From: Biomphalaria glabrata
Taxonomy: Eukaryota > Mollusca > Gastropoda > Planorbidae
Length of the DNA stretch: 64,000 nucleotides
Reading direction: 5' to 3'
NCBI RefSeq assembly: GCF_947242115.1
Contig: NC_074719.1
Span: 38,916,012 to 38,980,011, forward strand
The notes below the pieces were generated by a model, which was given only the letters and a program-made list of their open reading frames with translations, made no database searches and had not been told where the DNA came from. The translations under genes and the position numbers were made by a program. Within the stretch, counting starts at the first letter, position 1, and each line of letters starts with the position of its first letter. Positions 57,011 through 64,000 of this stretch are shown piece after piece.

Positions 57011-57534
57011 TGAGAGATATAGCTGTTGTGCAGTTCTTTCCCTTAGATAAACTTTGTTTTTTTCTATTTTGCCTGTTTAACATATATGGTTATAACTAGA
57101 TCAAACGTTTTTGTATAACTTACAACTAAACTTGACAAAGTCACACGGGCTTTTGATTTTTATGAGCCTTGGCCTTGGCACCTCTGTTATACAGGCCCTC
57201 AGCAGAATCAGTAGAACATGTCATTCGTCTCAGTGAACATTAATCACATGTGTTATATGAAGTATTTTTATAAAAAAACAAAACGAGAAGAAACTATCTA
57301 AAAATAGTTTAAATTTAGGGTGTTCAAGCCTTACGCATAATAATGCAGTCTCATAAGAGCATAGATATATAAAGTTAGCAGTATCAAGTCACGTGCTAAC
57401 AATCCCGGCCAGCGTATAGGAATAGGGCAATATAGATCGCATAATATAAAATCTAATAGACTATTCGTTTTATGTGTATCTATAATGAAGAAATGCCCTT
57501 GTACCTTAGCAAACTGATCATTCCATAGGCCTAT

Positions 57535-57850
57535 GTCCCTTAGAGAGCCCTACGCTCAATGGACTCAACGCTTCTTGTGGTGCCACGTTTCTCCATCAAA
57601 AGCTACGGTCTGCGGGCTTTTTCTGTGCACGGACCAAAGGCTTGGAATTCACTCCCCATTGATCTCAGACAGACAACATGCTTCACTATATTCAAGAAGA
57701 ATATTAAGACCTACCTGTTAAAAACTTTTTTAGATTAGTTTGTCATTTTAGCTCTCGTGTTTAGGACTATGTTTGTAATGTTATCACAGCGCCTTTAGCC
57801 TATATTTTCTTTGTTAACAGCGCTTTATAAATAAATTATAATTATTTTGT
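57535..57850 (+). mobile_element. LINE 3' fragment (CR1/L2-like)
   Basis: The plus strand encodes SYGLRAFSVHGPKAWNSLPI, DLRQTTCFTIFKKNIKTYLL and KTFLD-stop, the last residues of a CR1/L2-type ORF2. The 3' tail 'acagcgctttataaataaat' is typical of these clades. Only the final fifth or less of the element remains. Confidence 0.8.
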
Positions 57851-58297
57851 CCAGTTATCAAATTGTACAATTTCTTCAACACCAACTGACATTGAAATGA
57901 TATAAAACGAACTGCCATTAAGTGGTTATTCATTTCATTCTCCTAACCGAAACAAACCAACAACAAACAAACAATAACTCACAAAAGCACTATTAGGTTC
58001 TATAGACACACTTTGCTTTTCCAGTGTGTAATTTTTGAAAACAATGTCTCCTTCCAAAGAGCAAGAGTTCATAACATTCTACATTCAGTTGTGTCTTGTG
58101 TATAATACTATTCTATTTTAGTGTGTTATACACGTAGTGCTCTGGGCCTATCGTCCTTTCATTTTGTCATAAGTCGAGTGTGAGCATTGCATCGCGTCTT
58201 CACAATTATTTTTTAAATATAATTTAATTACATTTTCGAACAAGTGTTATTCGGATGAAAAAAAAGCGAATTGTTAACAAAAAAAAAAGCACTCAAC

Positions 58298-58736
58298 ATG
58301 TTTAAGTATGAAATTAATACTTGTTTTCTTGTTTTTATGACCAATGTCGTTTTGTGCCAAATTGTGAGATCACCCTCTGAGGATTACCGTATAGAGCTAC
58401 CACAGGACACAACCAACTATTATCAACATTACCAAGAGTTTCAACGCTTGGTTCCTCAAGTGTTATACCAATCTGATCTGTTGGATTACATTAGCTCAGC
58501 GAGTCGGCCTGGAGTGGGCAATCAACAGAATGTCAAGAAGTTACGTGATATGAATAAACTTTATACACCAAATACATCTTTAAACGAAGATCTCGAAAAC
58601 ATTGCTAACAATGCCGGGAGACTAGGAGCAGCCGCTGATTCAACAACGATAACTCCGTATTTAAACGAAAAATGCCTAGCACACACAAATCAGTTAATTT
58701 CTGCTTTCAGGAAGTCGGAGTATTGGGCCTTGTCTG
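58298..58736 (+). CDS. NRF-6-like exon 1 (signal peptide, start of NRF domain)
   Basis: ATG in CTCAACATGTTT; donor TCTG|GTAAGT in phase 1. It encodes the signal peptide, a polar stretch (PQDTTNYYQHYQEFQRLVPQ), and the first NRF Cys in LNEKCLAHTNQL, ending EYWALSG. Confidence 0.88.
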
Positions 58737-61700
58737 GTAAGTTTTATACTTTTATAATAATAATAATAATCTTTATTGCCGTACGGAAATTTGTCTTACA
58801 ATTTGTGCATTACACCAAACAAAAAACATTATAACTATAAGAAACCAAGTGTACATTCACACCAGACTCACTCATAATTTACACGTGATAACGTTTATAT
58901 CAGATTGTTCCTATTTAATGATTTGATTGCCTGGGGAACAAAAGAGTGTTTGTGTCTGTTTGTCTTTGCTATCGGTGTCTTGTATCTCTTTTGTGATGGT
59001 AAAATCACAAAGTCCTGACACAAAGGGTGATTCTTTATTTCGAAGATCTTGTTAGCTTTTTTATAGATGTTTGTCTCAAACAACTGCCCAAATGGGGTTT
59101 GTTTTTTGCCAATGATTTTACCAGCAGCATTTAGGATTCTATAAAGTTTATTTTTATTTTTAATGCTCAGATTGCCATACCAGGCAGTGATATTGAAACT
59201 TAAAATATTGCAGATGTGAGCGTGATAAAACATATTAATTTGACCTAATTAATCGGGGCATACAAATGAGCATTCTTATTTTAGACTTTTTTTTGCACTA
59301 ATTTATAGATTTTAACTAATTAAAGCTTCATTTACATATTTTAAGGTTTGAAAACGTAAAACAAATTAGAGCTCAGGCTAGAACAACTCGGGCCCCGAAA
59401 AGAAAAAGATCCTTCTAGAATCTAAATCTATTAGTGTTTCCGAACCGGCTCACACTACAACGCTCTTACTGTTAGTTATCGCAGGTTCTTCAAGATCATT
59501 CTCATTATCTTGTGTAGATATGAAATTAAAATGATATTAATTCCTGAACTTCTACAGTGATTGATTCATGGGGGAAGCCTGGTCCATCTCTTCTCGAAGG
59601 AAGATTCAACCTGGTTGGCAATTATCGCCAGTGTCGCGCTGCTCAAGGGATGGCGATAAACAATACGATGGATGGTTTCAAGGGAAACTACTGCGTACTA
59701 CAAATCAAGATGAAAAATACAATGGTAGGTCTATTTATAGACATTTGCAGCTTTTTTTTTTTCTGTTACATTCTGATTAGCATAAATTACATTTTACACC
59801 AATTATTCAACATTGCTTAAATAGTTTTGAATAATGAAATGTGTGTTTCAAACGAAAAATGCCACGGTAGATTTAAATATAAACACTTTCCTTATCTTAT
59901 ATATTGCGGACATTACTTCAAATAAGAAGATAATTACGTCCTACGCGTTACACGTGTCAATCTAGTCATGCATGGTAATCAATGACCTAAACTCTGCTAA
60001 ATCGTTGGCTTTCTTGGCTAATTCAGGCAACCCATTCCATTCTCTAATGGCACTAGGGAAGAAAGAGCACTTGTATGAATTTGACTTACAGACAAAAATT
60101 ACTTTTAATATGTGGTGTTTACCCCTCTTTCTTTTTGATACTTTAAACCCATAATTACATACTACAAGAATTCTCTAATGGCACTAGGGAAGAAGGAGCA
60201 CTTGTACGAAATTGTTCTAGCGTATTGAATAAGAAATATGCCTCTATCTTTGTGTCTTTCTGAGTATGTCATTAGGTTTTGTTTTTCTATTTGTAAGTTA
60301 TGGTTTAGTGTTATATGCATTATAGCTACTTTACTTTTTATTCTTCTGTCCTGAAGTGACTCTAAGTTTAGTGATTTTACAAATGGTGTTACTCTAATCG
60401 AATCGGAATATTTGTTTGTTATAAATCTCACTGCTCTATTTTGTATTTGTTCTATCTCTTTTTGTTTTGTTGAGTTTGAGGTATCCAAAAACAGAGGATT
60501 CGTATTCTAATATTGGCATTTTAATTTTATGTTTTTGCTTCATTAGTACAAATTTCTTTTAATAAACCCTATTGCTTTGCTTGAAGTATAGCTTAAACAT
60601 TTTGATTGACACTAAATACTTTGCCAATCACAATGTTTAACTCTTAAACTAAGGTGTTACAATTCTAATTTAATTTCCATTACTTGTAGATTTTTGTTCT
60701 ACTCTAAAGACAACACTAATTCTGCTATACATCTGGAAACATTGATCTACGATTCTACGTATTCAATTTTTTTTCCCAATCTAGTTGGTGTTACCCTTGG
60801 TGCCTAAACTTTTTCACGTGACTCTTAATTTGAGCCATTTCTTTTTGAAAATAAAGCCAAGTTTATAGTTTGGTAGTAATTGTCCTAAAAAGTTGTTATT
60901 CTCACTGAATTGTGCGTAAGTCCCACGTGTCCTGCCAATTAGAATGTATTTCAATTTTAGAACACAATAAAGGACCAGGACTTGCAATCATGTCGAGACC
61001 AATCGTCATAGAAGGCCTGAACGCTGACCTACAACGTCACAACCTATGGGAAATATAGACCACTAGCTAGTTGCCACGTCATAGATCAGTAGGACGTAGC
61101 AAACGAGCAATTGGTTTCCACTGCCCACAGGCTGCTACGTTGCAAGTCACTGTTGAGGCCTACTATTACGATTGGTGTCGATCATGTGCGTTTTATGAAT
61201 AAGTAGTCGCGAAAGGAAGTTGGCGCTTTTTTGCTTTATGAAGTATTCGATAGTCACTATTATGGTTAGTAATTTACACATTTTTTAAAATTTCTCAGGC
61301 CAAGGAGACGCCAGTCTATTTACAAAGTCAGTTCGTCCAGCTTGGTGCGTGTTGCCCAGCTTCGTGTTCCCAAGGGGAGATCAGTGTGCTTCTTCGAGAA
61401 GGTTCGTTTCGCCATAACTGTTTTTAAAATAATAATGATAATAAGAAAACAAAAAAAAAAAAAAAACCAAACTTTGCCAGCTGGTTGTTGAAATAGTTTT
61501 AGTTTGAAAGTAGAGTACGATTTACAGAAATAAAGAAGTTTATGCACACTGCGACGCATGTATTAGTTACAACGCTGGCATATAGCTACTATAAGAAACG
61601 CACATTCCTTTTAAAGTCCACATAGTGATACCGTAGTCCAAACCACCTACCAAAACTACAAGAAAAAATTACTTCGCCCTCAATGTCACAATGGTAGGCG

Positions 61701-63167
61701 CGGTGGCTGAGTGGTTAAACGCTTGGCTTCCGAACCTCTGTTCTGGGACTGGGATTTTTAGGGCGTACCTGAGTCCACCCAACTCTAATTTGGGTACCTA
61801 ACTAAAGTTGGAAAGTAAAGGCGGTTGGTCGTTATGCTGGCTGTGACGATCACACACTTATATTACCAAACTTGACAATTCAATGAAGTAAAGAAAGAAA
61901 CATCTCTCTGTATTTTCTTAAAACTTCTTTAATAATACTTCTTCAACGTTCACATAAAAAGACTTCTCAATTCAATAACAACTTGACTTGATACTTCTTA
62001 AATAAAACTTAAAGATACATGAAACTTCACTTAGTATAACTTCAACTTCAACTAATAAAACTTTAATTAATGGACCCGCTAATATCACAAAACTTATAAC
62101 CATTACTAATCGAGGACTAAGCGAGGATCCCTTAATTTATACCTTTCTTAATCGTACATTCCAGAATCATGGAAACTTCTCCCCTAATTATATTAGTAAC
62201 TTTGATCTTCTAGAAGCTGACGTGGGCTATTTTTTCCTTAACCCCTTTCTTTGATTGGATACCTAAAATTAACTTGTTTACGCTGGACTGCACTGGTTTG
62301 ACCTCGGGCTTCTAGAAACTGGTCGAAATAGGTCACAGACTCGACTCGTGACATTGGCCACATAACTCCCTGCTCGTTAACCGTTGGCCAAAGAAACAGA
62401 TGATCTTAGCATCATCTGCCCCCCCCCCCCCCAATCCTACACGATATTTTGACAGTCTTCAAACTCTGAGGCGACTACATTTAAGGATAAAGGCGAGTTC
62501 AACCAAGACCAATCATTATAGTGAACCGAAACAATGACCACAAACTATCCTCTAAACTGCACACAGGCTGCGACGTAGCAGATCATTGTTGAGGCCCTGC
62601 TATAACGATTGGGTCTCGGTTCAACTCTCTTCAATAAACTTCAACAAGCCATCGGTCTAAAAAACTTTATGCTTATTTCAAGGTATCCGGACATGATCAA
62701 CAAATAGTTTTTCGCAACAGAAGATGAAAATTGGATGTAGCAAAAAATGTCCTTGCGTAGTGTCTCTAGAAACCTTCTTGACCTCTTCTTTCAAAGCTGC
62801 AGACTTTACCGAGAGGCCCGAACAAGATACTAGCCCCCAAAACTCTTTTAGAAAAAAAACAACAACAAGCATTTGGAAACCATTGCACAGTTCATCTCAG
62901 TTATAGGACTGGTTATTAAAACACAACACAAAAGTAGGCCTACTGAGACTCTACCAATACCACTAAAAAACATTCTAGTCACAGACGAAAAATTATATAC
63001 AAAATGTTTTCCTGTCAACGTTACATTAATTTGAAATAGACTTTCCTATTATCCACTTTTTCATATTTTTTAGGTTTCAGATTATTAAATTTATCAACGA
63101 TTGTAACTATTGACACTGAATGTCATACCGATGACCGAGTCATCACCAAAGCCACAATAGCTTCAAT
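58298..63167 (+). CDS. NRF-6-like (nose resistant to fluoxetine family) membrane protein, first four exons, 3' part outside window
   Basis: NRF-6 family proteins combine a secreted-side, Cys-rich NRF domain with a multi-pass acyltransferase-3 domain; in C. elegans nrf-6 they affect lipid and drug movement. Exons 58298-58736, 59558-59724, 61299-61401 and 63074-63167 join in phase and give 267 codons plus two bases. Residues 1-22 (MFKYEINTCFLVFMTNVVLC) look like a signal peptide. The NRF domain follows with spaced cysteines: NEKCLAHTNQLISAF, DSWGKPGPSLLEGRFNLVGN, QCRAAQG, GFKGNYCVLQ, FVQLGACCPASCSQGEISVL and TECHTDDRVITK. The transmembrane acyltransferase part should lie beyond 64000. ATG 58298 is chosen because the earlier open stretch has no ATG. 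Introns 1-3 are full of transposons. Which paralogue this is cannot be told here. Confidence 0.88.
58745..59240 (-). mobile_element. LINE family D, 3' end, in NRF-6-like intron 1
   Basis: The minus strand has an open stretch encoding NILSFNITAWYGNLSIKNKN, KLYRILNAAGKIIGKKQTPF, ANKIFEIKNHPLCQDF and KRYKTPIAKTNRHKHSFVPQ: the C-terminal part of a non-LTR ORF2. The 3' end is a (TTA)n tract at 58754-58771. It is antisense to the host gene and starts only nine bases after the donor. Confidence 0.82.
59558..59724 (+). CDS. NRF-6-like exon 2
   Basis: Acceptor AACTTCTACAG|TGATTG, donor ACAATG|GTAGGT in phase 0. It encodes VIDSWGKPGPSLLEGRFNLV, GNYRQCRAAQG and FKGNYCVLQIKMKNTM, the most diagnostic NRF segment. 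Confidence 0.9.
59880..60600 (-). mobile_element. LINE family B, 3' copies in NRF-6-like intron 2
   Basis: Minus-strand coding: KEIEQIQNRAVRFITNKYSD, LNLESLQDRRIKSKVAIMHI, CSFFPSAIREF. The segment from 60175 repeats the text already met at 60035-60072 ('ctctaatggcactagggaag'), so two overlapping copies or an internal duplication are present. Antisense to the host gene. Confidence 0.8.
60990..61182. mobile_element. MITE with long inverted ends (family M2), copy 1
   Basis: Left arm GAGACCAATCGTCATAGAAG / GCCTGAACGCTGACC pairs with the right arm, minus strand GACACCAATCGTAATAGTAG / GCCTCAACAGTGAC. The central part has 'cacaggctgctacgttgcaa'. The same plan recurs at 62497-62626. No coding capacity; superfamily unknown. 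Confidence 0.72.
61299..61401 (+). CDS. NRF-6-like exon 3
   Basis: Acceptor AATTTCTCAG|GCC, donor CGAGAAG|GTTCGT in phase 1. It encodes AKETPVYLQSQFVQLGACCP and ASCSQGEISVLLRE, matching the 'G.C.P.SCS..DI..LL' pattern of the family. Confidence 0.85.
61690..62412 (+). mobile_element. SINE S1 split by a solo LTR, in NRF-6-like intron 3
   Basis: 61690-61841 is the SINE head and body (AGGCGCGGTGGCTGAGTGGT, 'aaaggcggttggtcgttatg'), ending '..ctggc'. The SINE resumes at 62354 with 'ttggccacataactccctgc', 'tcgttaaccgttggccaaag' and 'cagatgatcttagcatcatc', then a C-run. The interruption is exactly the LTR at 61842-62353, so the SINE is older than the LTR. Confidence 0.85.
61842..62353 (-). mobile_element. 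Probable solo LTR of an LTR retrotransposon (fossil), 512 bp
   Basis: Minus strand starts TGTCACGA and ends TCGTCACA, the TG..CA layout of LTR termini. A TATAAATTA box sits near the middle. It is flanked by a 5-base near-duplicate (CTGGC/TTGGC). There is no internal coding region, so it reads as a recombined remnant. A Ty3/Gypsy-like source is likely from the 5-bp duplication; Pao/BEL is possible. It is younger than the SINE it interrupts. Confidence 0.65.
62497..62626. mobile_element. MITE family M2, copy 2
   Basis: Left arm GTTCAACCAAGACCAATCAT pairs with minus-strand right arm GTTGAACCGAGACCCAATCG. It shares 'cacaggctgcgacgtagcag' and 'cattgttgaggccctgctat' with copy 1. Shorter than copy 1 and in the same intron. 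Confidence 0.72.
63074..63167 (+). CDS. NRF-6-like exon 4
   Basis: Acceptor TTTTTTAG|GTTTC, donor TTCAAT|GTAAGT in phase 2. It encodes GFRLLNLSTIVTIDTECHTD and DRVITKATIAS. Using the next AG (TTTCAG) would run into a stop at once, which supports this border. Confidence 0.82.
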
Positions 63168-63776
63168 GTAAGTGAACAAGTCTCGTTCTTCTCAATCTTA
63201 AAAAAACATGGAACTTAAAGGATCCTCTTTTCTTTAGTTAATGTATGATACACGATAAATAGACTTGAGACCATGTTAGCTTACTGTAATGATATTAACT
63301 AGTAGGGTTATGGCACTTTACGTCTCAAATGAGGATCCTTTTTCTTTGCGGAGGGACAGTGGTAAGACCATTGCTCTTTGGCTAATTCCTGCAGCAACCT
63401 GACCCCAAATAGCAATGGTTTTCTATCCCCTTAGAACCGGTCAGTATGGAAGAGAGGCGAATGTGGGCAGTCCAGCACTTGCAAATCTTACCGCCCGGGC
63501 TTTCCTCCAGGAATGGAGAGATTACTCAATCTGAAAGACATGTCTCGGTTATTACAATTCAATAGTATTGATCACAATATAATAATATATAGTACTGAAA
63601 CTCGTAGTTTATTCGTTTAAAACAAAAGATTTTTTATAAAAAAAAACAGGAGGAAAAAAAACAAGAAAAAAAAAAACTTACTCAAGAAAACTTCTTCACA
63701 CAAGAGCCACCTTCTTCTCTTCCATACCTATAGATCTTTCCTCCCAGTTACGCGTTACCTCACATCTAGACAAGGA
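63168..63776. other. NRF-6-like intron 4 (start), no element resolved
   Basis: 63340-63530 has higher GC and reads like a repeat ('gcggagggacagtggtaaga', 'cagtatggaagagaggcgaa'), but no second copy is present in the window to define it. Confidence 0.4.
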
Positions 63777-63853
63777 TTAACTCTTTCTCTCCGTAATTAT
63801 TTACCACATTCTGGTGGAATTAGCGCTGGTATCGTCCGTTAGGAGAGAGTTAA
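63777..63853 (+). mobile_element. TTAA-flanked MITE, 77 bp form
   Basis: TTAA, CTCTTTCTCTCC, the core 'accacattctggtggaatta' and 'gctggtatcgtccgttagga', then GAGAG and TTAA. Nearly identical to 6612-6692, with a 4-base loss in the right inverted repeat. Confidence 0.8.
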
Positions 63854-64000
63854 TTTCATTTGACCATTGAACAACACCCTCGCACTATAATCTTACTCAC
63901 AACACTGACATCCATATAATTTATTTACAAAAGTGCTGTCATTAATCTATGCATATAATTATAATCCTCAGTATTCTGGCGTCTTTTATTGGCGTAGCGA

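Overview
This window is nuclear DNA from an intron-rich, AT-rich, transposon-laden animal. The three host genes have metazoan exon structure with GT-AG introns. The repeat landscape (tRNA-derived SINEs, zinc-finger-ended LINEs, hAT fossils, islands rich in CTAG/AGATCT words) and the protein style suggest a gastropod mollusc, probably a freshwater pulmonate such as a planorbid snail. That placement is inference from pattern memory, not a database result.

Host genes. (1) Minus strand, about 760-12681: the first 1297 codons of SEC16, the scaffold of ER exit sites, in nine exons. The gene runs off the left edge just inside its central conserved domain. (2) Plus strand, 35949-43006: a complete eight-exon PRPF38B, a splicing factor with a PRP38 domain and an RS-like tail (468 residues). 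(3) Plus strand, 58298-63167: the first four coding exons of a gene of the NRF-6 (nose resistant to fluoxetine) family. It starts with a signal peptide and a cysteine-bearing NRF domain and runs off the right edge. The three genes have unrelated jobs (ER export, splicing, a membrane acyltransferase-like protein) and show no sign of working together.

Between and inside the genes nearly everything recognisable is mobile DNA. 1-569, 18603-19930, 26013-26668 and 48780-50887 are hAT transposon relics, two with clean 8-bp target duplications. 13.7-16.9 kb and 19-21.2 kb hold several truncated LINEs. 21591-24479 is a 1.45-kb direct tandem duplication. 31.3-32.1 kb looks like a Helentron-type element. 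51747-54090 is an antisense SINE joined to a LINE with one shared 13-bp target duplication. 54.9-57.9 kb is a pile of SINE and LINE fragments plus a short repeat family. The introns of the third gene carry LINE ends, two MITEs, and a SINE split by a solo LTR.

Three compact TTAA-flanked MITEs, a recent 64-bp copy of a SEC16 exon inside the neighbouring intron, the SINE/LINE chimera, and the CTAG- and AGTC-rich islands are the most unusual signals. I found no CRISPR, operon or other prokaryote-like system, and no clear wholly new gene system. All coordinates come from reading the sequence by eye; exon joins were checked by codon phase and splice consensus.
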